Positions 1-9,332 are shown, numbered from the stretch's first letter. The stretch is DNA of 20,136 nt from Acidobacteriota bacterium (GCA_016716715.1 JADJVE010000016.1:1-20136), one strand, 5' to 3'. Program-made: numbers and translations. The notes: generated from the letters alone by a model not told the origin.

Positions 1-222
1 ACGAACACCAAGGTGGGCGAGGAGTCCGTCGACGGTCTCGAGCTGACCCGGCGCATCCGGGGCTGTGAGAGGCCCATTCCCGTCATCCTCGCCACCGCCC
101 ATGCCATGCGCGGCGACCGGGAGAAGTTCCTCTCCGAGAGCGGCGCGAGCGGCTACGTGGCGAAGCCGATCATCGACCACATGGGGTTCGTCACCGCCGT
201 GAGGTCTCAGCTCGGGAGCTGA
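1..222 (+). CDS. Response-regulator receiver domain, C-terminal fragment (5' cut by window)
   Basis: The reading frame is open from the first base and stops at 220-222. The product matches the second half of a receiver (REC) domain: a helix ending in LELTRRIRG, a beta-strand with the switch threonine (PVILATAHAM), and the conserved lysine in GYVAKPI that contacts the phosphoryl group. The phospho-acceptor aspartate lies before the window. The LATAHAMRGDRE wording is typical of REC domains attached to hybrid histidine kinases or of stand-alone regulators; which one cannot be told from the fragment. It ends 8 bases before a receiver-GGDEF gene on the same strand, so the two probably belong to one phosphorelay / c-di-GMP signalling unit. 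The domain call is firm; the full protein is unknown. Confidence 0.8.
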   Translation, partial: TNTKVGEESVDGLELTRRIRGCERPIPVILATAHAMRGDREKFLSESGASGYVAKPIIDHMGFVTAVRSQLGS

Positions 223-230
223 GGCGTCGA

Positions 231-1151
231 TGTCCGCACCCTCCGCCCGGATCCTCGTTGTCGACGACGACCCCCTGCAGCGACAGCTGATCGCCGCGAT
301 GCTCACCGGGACCGGCTACGACGTCGACACCGCCGGCGACGGTCGCGAGGCGCTGGAGCGCGTCCGGCTAGGCCCGACGTCGTCGTGACCGACTCCGAGA
401 TGCCGGTGATGGACGGCATCACCCTCTGCCGTCTCATCAAGGGAAACGAGCTGATCCACTCCACTTACGTCATCTTCCTTTCGGCGCACGGGGCCACGAA
501 CGCGAAGGTGACGGCCCTCGACGTCGGCGCCGACGACTACCTGGTGAAGCCCGCCGACGAGAACGAGCTCCGGGCGCGCGTCCGCGCCGGGCTCCGCCTC
601 CAGCGCGCGCTCGCCGAGCTCGAGGCGAAGAACGAGCTCCTGGAGCGCCTCGCGCTGACCGACCCGCTCACCGGCCTCGCGAACCGTCGGGCGTTCGAGG
701 AAGCTCTCTCCACCGAGACGGCCCGCGCCACGCGCCACGGCAAGCCGCTCTCCCTCCTCTTCCTCGACCTCGACCACTTCAAGGACGTGAACGACCGGCA
801 CGGGCACGCGGTGGGCGACGAGGTCCTGTCGGCCGTTTCGGATCTCCTGAAGCGGCTGGGGCGTCGCGGCGACATGAGCGCCCGGATCGGCGGCGAGGAG
901 TTCGCGGTCATCCTGCCCCAGACGTCCCTGCCCCAGGCGAAGCTCGTCGCGGAGCGGATCCGCGCGGCGCTCGAGGCGTCGCCCGTCGGCCGGAGCCAGT
1001 TCGTGTCGGTGACGACCTCGATCGGCTGCTCCTCGTTCGACGGCTCCGGAACCGTGGCGTCCTCGGCCCTCCTCAGGGCCGCCGACGAAGGGACGCTCTA
1101 CACGGCGCGAACCAGGGCCGAGGGGCGGCTGGGAAGAGGGTGCCCGAATGA
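231..1151 (+). CDS. Receiver-GGDEF response regulator (diguanylate cyclase), frameshifted
   Basis: Predicted cytoplasmic two-component regulator that makes cyclic di-GMP from GTP. The ATG at 231 begins MSAPSARILVVDDDPLQRQ, with the acidic pocket of a REC domain. The phospho-acceptor Asp is in VVVTDSEMPVMDG and the conserved Lys in DDYLVKPAD. A short coiled linker (LAELEAKNELLERLALTDPLTG) leads into a GGDEF domain with LFLDLDHFKDVND, an active-site GGEEF at 889-903, and an RxxD inhibitory site (RRGD, 862-873) exactly five residues before it, so product inhibition is expected. The frame changes once near 360-373 (REC frame to main frame). It changes again near 1105, after which ANQGRGAAGKRVPE and a TGA at 1149-1151 give the normal family ending. 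Both are probably base-call errors. The 3' end overlaps the convergent acyltransferase gene. Confidence 0.88.
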
Positions 1152-2116
1152 CGCACAATCCGGGGGGTGTTTGGCCCGAGCCCAAGCCCGTGGCGAGCGC
1201 CACCGGTTGTGGGAACGCCACAGCCACTGCGCAGGCGGGCCGCCACTTTCGGATCCTGTCCCGCCCTGGACCATCCATTGCTCGCGCCGGAGGCCGGCCC
1301 GCCGGGGGTCAGGGCCTCCGGAGTCCGCTCCTCCTTCGTCAGGGTCCGGACGTCGATCGGCTCCTCGATCGTGATGCGATAGCGGCCTCCGGGGCCAGTC
1401 CGGAAGGAGGAGGTGGGCAGGATGAGCGCCTCCGTCTTGTCCGCGAAGCGCGCCACGGCGGACGTGGTGGACGCGGGGCGTCCGAAGAACGGTACGACGA
1501 GGGCGTCGGGCGTGCGGGCGTGCTGGTCGGGGAGGATGCCGATCGAGCCCCCCTTCCGCAGGGTCCGGAGAACTTCTCTCGCGGCGTCCGCCTTGGGAAT
1601 GAGCCGATGGCCGCTCCTCTCGCGGAACGCCGTGAAATACCGGTTGATCTCGGGGTTGTCGAGCGGCCGGACGACGATCGTGGCGGGGAGGCCGAGCGCG
1701 CCGAACGCGAGGGCGCCCGCCTCCCAGTTGCCCAGGTGCGGCGTGAGGAAGAGAACGCCGCGCCCCGACGCGACGGCCGCCCGCGCGAACTCCGCGCCCG
1801 AGACTTCGAACCGCGAGACCAGCGACTCGAGCGGCTCGTGGAACGACCAGACGATCTCGGCGCCCAGTCCGCCGAGGTGCTCGAAGACGCGCCGGGAGAG
1901 CGTTCGTACCTCCTCTTCCGAGAGCTCGGGAAAGGCCCGCGCGAGGTTCGTCCGCGCGAGCCGACGGCGCTTGGCGTCCACACGCATCCAGAGCCGCCCC
2001 AGCCGCTGGCCGAAACGCTCGGCCCCGGGGAGCGACAGGCGTGAGAAGAGCCAGACGGCGAGCCGGAAAGCCGACGCCTCGACGCGATTCCGGAAGGTCG
2101 ATCGCTGCTTTGCCAC
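1098..2116 (-). CDS. LpxL/HtrB-family lipid A (lysophospholipid) acyltransferase, frameshifted at 3' end
   Basis: Inner-membrane-associated acyltransferase that would add a secondary acyl chain to Kdo-lipid A. The GTG at 2116 starts VAKQRSTFRNRVEAS, followed by a hydrophobic segment (FRLAVWLFSRLSL), then RTNLARAFPELSEEEV and the catalytic H-x4-E motif in TPHLGNWEAGALAFG. Other family landmarks are RPLDNPEINRYF, GSIGILPDQHA and VPFFGRPASTTSAVARFA. An AAGAGG sequence lies about ten bases upstream of the start. Near 1225-1300 the frame changes at least twice; the expected ending (PAQWLWRSHNRW) appears in another frame, which runs to a stop at 1098. That stop makes the protein about 35 residues longer than usual and overlaps the GGDEF gene by some 54 bases, so the true end is uncertain. 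It is the last gene of the waaA-lpxK operon. Confidence 0.85.
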
Positions 2117-3098
2117 ACGAGGGCTGCCTCTTGAGCCGCGCGAGCACCTCGGAGATGAAGTCCTTCTCGAGGATCTGCATCTCGATCGCCACACGAAAGA
2201 TCGGCAGGCTCACCCTTCCCTCCAGCTTCACGGCGTCCTTCTCGGTCGTCACGATCGCCGTCGCGCCCGCCTCCTCGGCCTCGCGGAGGATGCCGCCGAT
2301 CGCCACGTCGCCGTAGGGGTGGTGGTCGCGGAAAACGCCAGGGAGGCGGGACGATCTTGAGGCCGGCGGGCCAGCGTCGCGAAGAACGCCTCGGGGTGCG
2401 CCAGACCGGCCACGGCCACCGCCGTGCCCGGGTAGATGAAGGTCGGTTCGACGGTCTCGCCGCGGTCGTCGGTGATGCCGAGCACGTTGGTCCGCGCATG
2501 GTAGACAGGGGTGGGCCTGCTCGGTCTTCGTCACGACGAGAAAGTCCGCGCGCGCGAGGGACGCGAGGGGCTCGCGCAGGCGCCCGGCGGGCAGGAGCGC
2601 GCCGCCGGCGTCGGGCGCCGTCGCGTCGAGGAGGACGACGTCGAGGTCGCGCGCGAGGGCGACGTGCGAGAAGCCGTCGTCGAGGAGGTGAAGAGTCGAT
2701 GTCGGGGCCAGCGCCTCCAGCCGTGCGCGCGCCGCGCCCCGCCGCGCGTCCGCCAGGATCGGGACGCGCGGCAGCGCCCGCGCGAGGACGAGCGCCTCGT
2801 CGCCCGACGCCCGGACGTTCGCGACGGTCCCCGCGCCGTCGGAGACGACGACGGGTCCGACGCTTCGCCGCCCGTAGCCTCGCGTCACGATGGACGGCCG
2901 GAGCCCGCGCGCGAGGAGCCCGCCCGCGAGCCACCTCAGGAAGGGCGTCTTCCCCGTCCCGCCCGCCGCGACGTTGCCGATCGAGAGGACCGGCCGGCCC
3001 GCCTTCCGCACCTTCAGGACGCCCCGCTCGTAGAGCGACAGGCGCGTCGAGATCGCGGCGCCGTAAAGCGCGGCGAGAGGAGAGGAGGCGCCTTTCAC
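2117..3098 (-). CDS. lpxK: Tetraacyldisaccharide 4'-kinase LpxK, frameshifted
   Basis: Phosphorylates the 4' position of the tetraacyldisaccharide precursor to give lipid IVA, at the inner membrane. The GTG at 3098 overlaps the waaA stop (GTGA) and starts VKGASSPLAALYGAA, followed by LSLYERGVLKVRK and the family P-loop SIGNVAAGGTGKTPF. Then come IVTRGYGRRSVG, LLDDGFSHVALARDLDVVLL, and near the end VFRDHHPYGDVAIGG and ATAIVTTEKDAVKL, all characteristic of LpxK. Between about 2330 and 2520 the frame changes at least twice (the piece with PTFIYPGTAVAVAGLAHPEA is in a different frame). The predicted length, about 327 residues, fits the family. No stop codon survives at the junction with the acyltransferase, so the 3' boundary is set by homology; a true LpxK-LpxL fusion is less likely than a lost stop. 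Confidence 0.88.
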
Positions 3099-4226
3099 AC
3101 GGGCGCTGACTGCCGTCGAGGAGCGCGAGAGCGATGGCCACGGCACGCGCCGCGGCGCCCGACGACGTCGCGAAGAGGGCTCGGCGGCGTTGCCGGCGCG
3201 GCTCCTCCGCGCCTCGTCCGCGACGAGGCGAGGAACCGCGCGGCGACGTCGCCGGCGTCGGCAACCGCGAGGCAGCCGTCGCCGGCGCCCTCGACGGAGG
3301 CCCGGATGTTCCAGATGGACGGGCCGACGAGCGTCGGCAGGCCCGCGCGGAGCGGCTCGAGGACGTTGTGTCCGCCGCGGTCGCCGAAGGTCCCGCCGAG
3401 GAGGGCCACGGTCCCGAGCCGATAGGTGCCAGCGAGCTCGCCCACGGGGAGCCCCCGGCCCTTCGGCGAGCCGGCTCCTCCGGGCCAGGCGGAGGCCCCG
3501 GCTCCCTGCGAGGCGTGCCGCACGCGTCGAAGACCTCGGGCCGGCGCGGCGCCAGGACGAGGAACGAGGGGAGCCGGCGGCCGCCAGGCGGCGCCGCGCG
3601 GCGAGGAGCAGGTCGAGCTCGTCCCCGGCCAGGGAGCCCGCGACGAGGACCGGACGCGGCCGCGAGGGCCCGGAACGCGCCCGGCGAAGGCGGCTGCGCG
3701 GGCGCGGGGCGGTCGAACTTCAGGTCGCCCGCCACCGCGATCCGCTCTGCGGGATGCCGATCTCGGCGAAGCGGGCCGCGTCCTACTCGGTCCGGGCCGA
3801 GACGCGGGTGAGGGCCGAAAGGGGGCCGCGACAGCAGCCGCCCGGCGGTCCAGAACCGCACGGACCGGTCCGACAGGCGCGCGTTCACGAGGAGCACCGG
3901 AGTCCGCTGCGTCCGGGCCTCGGCGAGGACGGCGGGCCAGAGCTCGGTCTCTACGAGGACGAGCAGCCGCGGGCGTTCGGCATCGAAGAAGCGCCGCACC
4001 GCGGACGGGAGGTCGAGAGGAAACGGCCGGGTGGCGACGGACTGGAAGCGCCCGGCCAGAAGGCCACGCCCGCGGGCGTGGTCGCGCTGACGAGGAGGCG
4101 GAGCCCGGGCCTCTCGGGCCCGCGGGGAGGCCACCTCACCTGCGGGAGACGCCCTGATCTCCACCTCGCCCACCGACACGCGGCCTGGACCCAGACGCGG
4201 CCTGACGGAGGGCAGGCCGGGGCCAC
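3095..4226 (-). CDS. waaA: 3-deoxy-D-manno-octulosonic acid (Kdo) transferase WaaA/KdtA, frameshifted, short N terminus
   Basis: Transfers Kdo from CMP-Kdo to lipid IVA. The pieces, in order, are SGRVWVQA and SVGEVE (the conserved active-site Glu region), RPGLRLLVSATTPAG, FFDAERPRLLVLVETELWP, TPVLLVNARLSDRSVRFW, RIAVAGDLKFDRPAP, FLVLAPRRPEVFD, and the C-terminal donor-binding region with VALLGGTFGDRGGHNVLEP and GPSIWNIRA. They lie in three frames with changes near 4080-4190 and 3500-3560, and probably others. The stop (3095-3097) overlaps the lpxK start. From the GTG at 4226 there are only about a dozen residues before VWVQA, whereas characterised WaaA proteins have roughly 45, including a membrane anchor. 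All three frames upstream hit stops by about 4296, so the anchor is missing here or hidden by indels. Confidence 0.85.
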
Positions 4227-4376
4227 AGCCGGGGAGAATCAGCGGCTCAAATCTATTCGCGGCAAGGAATTTAAATCCGCATGCGCCGGGGCTGGATTAT
4301 ACTGGCGGACCGGCCTGGAGCCGTGGTCTCCGTGATAGACGAAGAGAAGCCGAAAAACGTAGAAGACGCCGAAACC
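4227..4376. promoter_or_regulatory. Divergent intergenic region with overlapping -10-like hexamers
   Basis: This gap separates the leftward lipid A operon from the rightward sigma/secretion operon. It contains the only conspicuous AT-rich patch in the window (about 4250-4303). On the minus strand TATAAT reads at 4301-4296, which would give a leader of about 60 bases for waaA. On the plus strand TATACT reads at 4298-4303, upstream of the possible sigma-factor starts at 4323, 4332 and 4377. No convincing -35 TTGACA is found at 16-18 bases for either direction. GGAATTT at 4267-4273 faintly resembles an ECF -35 element but lacks a matching -10. Promoter identity is inference from position and base composition. 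Confidence 0.4.
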
Positions 4377-5055
4377 ATGATGCGTCTCGTCACCACCGCC
4401 TCGACTGCCTCGACGGCACCGCGTCGACCGCCGGCCGACGTCGCCGGGGGCGGGACGGGACGTGCCGGCCACCGAACGCGCGCCATCGAGCGGGCGCTGG
4501 TCCGGCAGGCGCAGGAGGGCGACCCCGAGGCCTTCGCGCAGCTCGTCCAGCGTCGGACACCCGGTGTCGTGGCGTTCCTCCGCCGGATGCTCGGCGACGC
4601 CGAGGATGCGCGGGACGTCGCGCAGATCACGTTCCTGAGGGTCTGGGAGAACATCGGGCGCTACGACCCCGCGTGGGCGTTCTCGACGTGGCTGTTCCGC
4701 ATCGCCGGCAACCTCGCGATCGACGCCCTGCGCGCGAAGAAGACCCGCCAGCGGACCGGAGCAGGAGAACTTCCGCCTCGTGAAGGGCGCGGACGGTGGC
4801 CGCGCCCGACGGCCCTCGGCGCGCTCCACCGCAAGGACGTGCCGGCGGTGTTCGAGGCCTGCGCGGGCGTGCTCTCCGAGAAGCAGCGTCGGTCTTCGTC
4901 CTGCGGGAGTTCGAGGAGAAGGAAGCGCAAGGAGATCGCCGCGATCCTCGAGCTGCCAGGAGTCCACCGTGCGCAACCACCTCTTCCAGGCGCGCCGGAT
5001 CCTGCGCGACGAGATCCGCAAGCGCTATCCCGAGTTCGCCGGAGGCGCGCGATGA
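4377..5055 (+). CDS. ECF-type RNA polymerase sigma factor, frameshifted
   Basis: Alternative sigma factor of the extracytoplasmic-function class. After a Thr/Ala/Ser-rich N terminus it shows region 2: RALVRQAQEGDPEAFAQLVQ, RRMLGDAEDARDVAQITFLR and WAFSTWLFRIAGNLAIDALR. Region 4 appears in three frames: LSEKQR then VFVLREFEEKE, KEIAAILEL, and QESTVRNHLFQARRILRDEI, ending KRYPEFAGGAR with TGA at 5053-5055. Frame changes therefore lie near 4765, 4890-4925 and 4965. The in-frame ATG at 4377 (or 4380) is chosen because the residues before it are not sigma-like; GTG at 4323 or 4332 in the same frame is possible. The stop overlaps the next start by four bases (ATGA), the usual sigma/anti-sigma coupling. 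It heads the secretion operon and probably controls it. Confidence 0.88.
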
Positions 5056-5677
5056 GGGCCGTCGTCTGCCTGGCACCCTTTCCCAGGCGCCGCCGTCCGT
5101 CTTTCCCTTTCGAAGAGCTCTCCTCCGCCGGAGGACCTCTCCTCTCCCTGCTACTCTCCGCCGACCTGAACGCTCATCTCGCCGCGTGCGCCGGCTGCCG
5201 CGCCGACGCGATCGAGCGCGGACCCGACGCTCGTCTTCGCGCGCCTCGCGGCGTCCGGCGCCGGAGCCCGCGTCCTCGCCGCGCCCCGCGAAGCCCAGCG
5301 CCGACGTCGCCGACGTCCTCGCCGCCAGTCCTCGAGGTCGACCGGCCGCGCCGCCTGACGCGCTCGGGCGCCGACGGCGCCCGCCGCGTCCTGGTGGCGC
5401 ACGCACCGCGTCGCGCAGGCGGCCGCGCTCGTCGCGCTCACCGCCGGTCTGGCGGGTCTCGTCCGCTGGGAGCGCGCCCGCCCCGCCGGGCCGGCGGACA
5501 CGGCTCGCGTCCTCCTCCCAGCCCGGCGGGGCCGACGCTCCCGTGCCGGCCGACGCACCCGCGCGTCCCCTCATCGAGGGCGTGCGCAGCCCGAACGCGC
5601 GCGTCTACGAGTTCGCCTCGGCCTCCCCCCGGGAGCCGGCCGTCGTGTTCGTCGCGAACCCGAACGCGGACCTCTGA
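5052..5677 (+). CDS. Membrane-anchored zinc-finger anti-sigma factor, frameshifted
   Basis: Likely holds the preceding ECF sigma factor at the membrane. The ATG at 5052 overlaps the sigma stop. The N-terminal part carries LNAHLAACAGCRAD, containing the H-x3-C-x2-C signature of zinc-binding anti-sigma domains; a cysteine at residue 6 may be a further ligand. A different frame supplies one transmembrane helix at about 5411-5463 (QAAALVALTAGLAGLV), preceded by WWRTHRV and followed by RWERARPAG. The exported C terminus returns to a third frame: IEGVRSPNARVYEFA, AVVFVANPNADL, stop 5675-5677. Frame changes fall near 5215, 5390 and 5510-5520. The middle, Pro/Arg/Ala-rich part cannot be reconstructed with certainty. 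The assignment rests on the finger, the single helix and the gene order. Confidence 0.75.
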
Positions 5678-5678
5678 C

Positions 5679-6424
5679 GTGACGGAACGCCGCCCGCCCC
5701 CGCCCAGGCCGCCGCGGCCGTTCTCGCCGCGGCCGCCGTCCTCGCGCTCCTCGCCCCGGCGGCCGCGGGCGCGCCGCCCGCCGTGGTCGTGCGCGTCTTC
5801 GCGCTCAAGCACCGCGCGGCCGACGAGGCGCTCCAGCTCGTGCGCCCGCTCCTCTCGGACGCGGGCTCCGTGATGCTCGAGCCGAGGACGAACGAGCTCA
5901 CCGTCCGCGACGCGGCGGCCTCGGTCGACCGGGCGGCGCAGGCGATCGCGGCTTACGACGTCCCCCTCCGGGGAGTCGACGTGGCGGTGACGCTGCTGAA
6001 GGCGACGTCGGACCCGAAGGCCGCGCCGTCGATGGCCGACGCGTCGGCGGAGATCCGCGGGATCGGCGAGCGACTCAAGAAGCTCTTCAACGTGACCGAC
6101 TTCACCCGCCTCGACTCGGTCGTCGTGCGCGGCATCGAGGGCCAGCGCGTCGCCTACGCGATCGGCGCGACGTATCACATCCAGTTCGTCCTCGACCCGT
6201 CGCGCGACGGCAAGCGCCTGCAGTTCCGGGACCTCTCGCTCGAGAGGGTGCGGCGCGAGGGCGGCAAGGAGACGCGCGGCGAGATCCTCCACACGTCGAT
6301 CAACGTGAACATGGGCCAGCCGTACATCCTCGGAGTGGGCAAGGACGAGGCGGCGCGCGGCGCCCTCTTCCTCGTCTTCTACCCCGAGTGGACCCGGCCG
6401 GGCCCGGGAATCCTGCTGAACTGA
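5679..6424 (+). CDS. Small exported secretin-like protein (NolW/N1-type domain plus core-like tail)
   Basis: Probable GTG start at 5679, just after the anti-sigma stop. One frame change near 5700 joins it to a clear signal peptide (AAAAVLAAAAVLALLAPAAA, followed by GAPPA). The mature part begins VVVRVFALKHRAADEALQLV, then MLEPRTNELTVRDAAASVDR and AIAAYDVPL: the fold signature of the secretin short (NolW/N1) domain. About 120 residues follow with alternating strand pattern (QRVAYAIGATYHIQFVLDP, LQFRDLSLERVRRE), ending INVNMGQPYILGVGKDEAAR and a short aromatic tail, reminiscent of the final strands of a secretin core. The total, about 248 residues, is too small for a full secretin, and no gate region is seen. 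It may be a periplasmic partner of the secretin encoded at 12222. It overlaps the next gene (TGATG). Confidence 0.7.
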
Positions 6425-7674
6425 TGGCGACGTACGTCTGCCGGCTCGGGCTGCGCCGACGGGGCGATCGCGACGCGCACGATCGAGGCGTCCGACGAGG
6501 GCGCGCTGCGCACCGAGATCGCGCGCCTGAACGCGCGGCTGTTCTCCGTCAAGGTCGCCGGGGACGCGCCCGGTGCGGCCGCGCCGGGGCGCCGAATCGC
6601 GCTTCCGCGTCTCTCCGCAGGGGCGCGGCGGCACGGTCAAGATCAGCGAGTTCCTCGTGTTCAACCAGGAGCTCGTCGCGCTGCTCAAGGCCGGGCTTCC
6701 GATCGTCGCCGGCTTCGAGATCCTCCTCGAGCGCCAGGAGAACGCGCGCTTCAAGGGGATCCTCCTCGACGTCCGCGAGCAGCTCATCTCGGGCGTCGCG
6801 CTCTCGGACGCGTTCCTCTCCCACGGCGACGTCTTCCCGCGTCTCTACGCGACGTCGCTCAAGGCCGGGGAGCGCTCCGGCGAGGTCGAGAAGGTTCTGC
6901 GGCGTTACCTGGCCTACCAGAAGATCCTCGCGGCGCTGCGCCGCAAGGTCACGGGCGCGCTCGTCTACCCGGCGGTCCTGATCGGCCTCTCGATCGGCCT
7001 CGTCACGATCCTCATGACGTACGTGATCCCGCGCTTCCGCGAGTTCTTCGCCGGGTTCGAGGGCGGGCCAGCTCCCGCTCATCACGCGCGTCGTGATCGG
7101 GACGGCGGATTTTCTCCGCGGACACATCCTCCTCGTCCTCGCGGGGCTCGTCGTGGCGACGATCGCCTTCACGCGGTGGAAGGCCACCGAAGCCGGGCGG
7201 CTCGGATGGGACGGGTTCCTTCTGAGACTGCCGCTCATCGGGACGATCCTCCACCAGTTCGCGCTCTCGCAGTTCACCCGGTCGCTCGCCACGCTGGTGG
7301 GCGCGGGCACGCCGCTCGTCCCCGCCCTCGACATCTCGTCCGGCGCCATCGGCAATCAGCGGATCGCGAGGGCCGTCATGTCGGTGGTGCCGAAGGTGCG
7401 CGAGGGGGCCGAGCTCTGGAAGAGCCTCGAGAACACGGGGCAGCTCACGTCGCTGGCCGTGGAGATGATCAAGGTGGGCGAGGCCACCGGCGCGCTCGAG
7501 GAGATGCTCACGAACGTCTCCGAGTTCTACGACGAGGCGATCGAGGGCTCGCTCCAGAAGCTGATCAACCTGATCGAGCCGGTCATCCTCATCGTGATGG
7601 GGTCGGTCATCGCCACCATCCTCCTCTCCGTCTATCTCCCGATGTTCTCGATCCTGTCCAACATCAAGGCCTGA
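6424..7674 (+). CDS. gspF: Type II secretion / type IV pilus inner-membrane platform protein (GspF/PilC), frameshifted
   Basis: Polytopic platform protein that couples the assembly ATPase to pseudopilin extrusion. The ATG at 6424 overlaps the previous stop; MATYVCRLG continues in the next frame as CADGAIATRTIEASDEGALR. The first T2SSF domain is clear: ISEFLVFNQELVALLKAGLP, SGVALSDAFLSHGDVFPRLY, SLKAGERSGEVEKVLRRYLA, and a membrane segment at about 6955-7030. The second repeats the pattern: LPLIGTILHQFALSQFTRSL, LVGAGTPLVPALDI, EMIKVGEATGALEEML and a C-terminal helix PVILIVMGSVIATILLSVYL. Frame changes occur near 6450, 6600 and 7070, and each is compatible with one extra base in a G/C run. Length, about 416 residues, is normal. 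Whether it is GspF or PilC is not decidable from sequence alone. Confidence 0.92.
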
Positions 7675-7689
7675 GGGCCAAGGAAGCGC

Positions 7690-9332
7690 ATCGACGCAGA
7701 GCACGGCCCGCCGCAACACTCCGTCGACGCCGCGATCCCGCGCGTCCTCGACGCGGCCTCCGAGGAGACCCGCGCCAGGCAGCGCGCCAGCGCCTCGGCC
7801 TCCCGTACGTCGACCTCTGGACGTTCCGCATCGACCCGGACGCTTTCCGCGCCATCCCGCTCGAGTGGATGCTGAGGTTCGAGTTCGTCCCCGAGAAGGA
7901 AGAGAACGGCGCGCTGGTCGTCGTGATGGCCGACCCGACCGACGTCGTGAAGCGCGACGAGCTCGAGAGGCTCGTGGGGAAGCGCCTCAAGGTGAAGGTG
8001 GGCTCCCGCGTCGCGATGCAGGAGATCCTCCAGAAGTCCGAGTCGACGCAGCGCGTCCTCGAGGAGGCCACCGAGGACTTCCGGATGCAGGTGGTGCGGG
8101 AGGACGAGGAAGGCCAGGAAGTCCTCACCATCGACCGGATCGCGGCCGACGCGAGCCCGATCATCAAGCTGGTCGACTCCGTCCTCTTCAACGCCATCCA
8201 GCGCCGCGCCTCCGACATCCACATCGAGACGCAGGAGAACGTCGTCGTCATCAAGTACCGGATCGACGGCGTCCTCTACCCGGCGATGGAGCCGATCGAC
8301 AAGAAGCACCACCAGACGATCATCAGCCGCATCAAGGTCATGTCCGAGCTCGACATCGCCGAGAAGCGGATGCCGCAGGACGGCCGCTTCAAGATCCGCG
8401 TGAAGGGCCGCACGATCGACTTCCGCGTCTCGATCATGCCGACCGTCCACGGCGAGGACGCCGTCATCCGGATCCTCGACAAGGAGTCGGCGAACGCCGA
8501 GTTCAAGAACCTGCGCCTCGACGTCCTCGGGATGGGCCCCGGGACGATGCGCCGCCTCCGCAAGTTCATCCGCGAGCCATACGGCATTCTCCTCGTCACC
8601 GGCCCCACCGGCTCGGGCAAGAGCACCACCCTCTACGCGTGCCTCTCCGAGATCAAGTCGATCGAGGACAAGATCATCACGATCGAGGACCCGGTGGAAT
8701 ACCAGCTGCGCGGCATCACGCAGATCCCCGTCAACGAGAAGAAGGGGCTGACGTTCGCGCGCGGCCTGCGCTCGATCCTGCGCCACGACCCCGACAAGGT
8801 CATGGTCGGCGAGATCCGCGACGAGGAGACGGCGCAGATCGCCGTCCAGGCCGCGCTCACCGGCCACCTCGTCTTCACCACGGTCCACGCCAACAACGTC
8901 GTCGACGTGCTGGGCCGCTTCCTCAACATGAAGGTCGAGCTCTACAACTTCGTCTCCGCGCTGAACTGCATCCTGGCCCAGCGCCTCGTGAGGAAGATCT
9001 GCCCGCACTGCAAGGTCGAGTTCAAGCCGACGGCGCAGCTGCTGGAGGAGTCCGCCCTCTCGGCTGCGATGGTGGAAGGGATCACGTTCTACGAGGGGCG
9101 CGGCTGCATCGAGTGCAACGGCACCGGCTTCTACGGCCGGATGGCGATCACCGAGCTCCTCGACCTGTCGGACAAGATCCGCACGCTCATCCTGGACAAG
9201 CGCCCGGCGCCCGAGATCAAGCAGGCCGCGAAGGACGAGGGGATGACCTTCCTCCGCGAATCGGCGCTGAAGAAGGTGTTCATCGGCGAGACCACGTTGA
9301 GGGAAGTCAACAAGGTGACGTTTGTCGACTAG
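7690..9332 (+). CDS. gspE: Secretion/pilus assembly ATPase (GspE/PilB)
   Basis: Hexameric cytoplasmic ATPase driving pseudopilus growth. The N-terminal MshEN-type domain includes LGLPYVDLWTFRIDPDAFRA and GALVVVMADPTDVVK. The catalytic part has ASPIIKLVDSVLFNAIQRRA with SDIHIE, DGRFKIRVKGRTIDFRVSIM, Walker A GPTGSGKSTTLY (from 8601), the Asp box ITIEDPVEYQL, Walker B VMVGEIRDEETAQIAV, and the His box FTTVHANN. A zinc-binding pair CPHC / CIEC sits near 9000-9115, as in GspE and PilB. From about 7790 to the TAG at 9330-9332 the frame is intact. The first 100 bases lie in another frame (VDAAIPRVLDAASEETRAR), so one deleted base near 7780 is likely. No ATG/GTG start is visible there; the start given is approximate. 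No PilT-type retraction ATPase is nearby. Confidence 0.93.

Noticed and set aside
1190..1203. Inverted repeat gtggc-gagc-gccac between convergent genes, considered as a terminator
   Set aside because: Stem of only five pairs, no T-run on either strand, and it lies within the acyltransferase C-terminal coding region.
316..1278. A long minus-strand open frame opposite the GGDEF gene
   Set aside because: Antisense to clear REC and GGDEF motifs; the translation has no recognisable domain and biased composition.
2117..3098. LpxK-acyltransferase fusion protein, since no stop separates the two
   Set aside because: The acyltransferase is in a different frame from lpxK and has its own GTG start and purine-rich upstream site; a lost stop codon through an indel is more likely.
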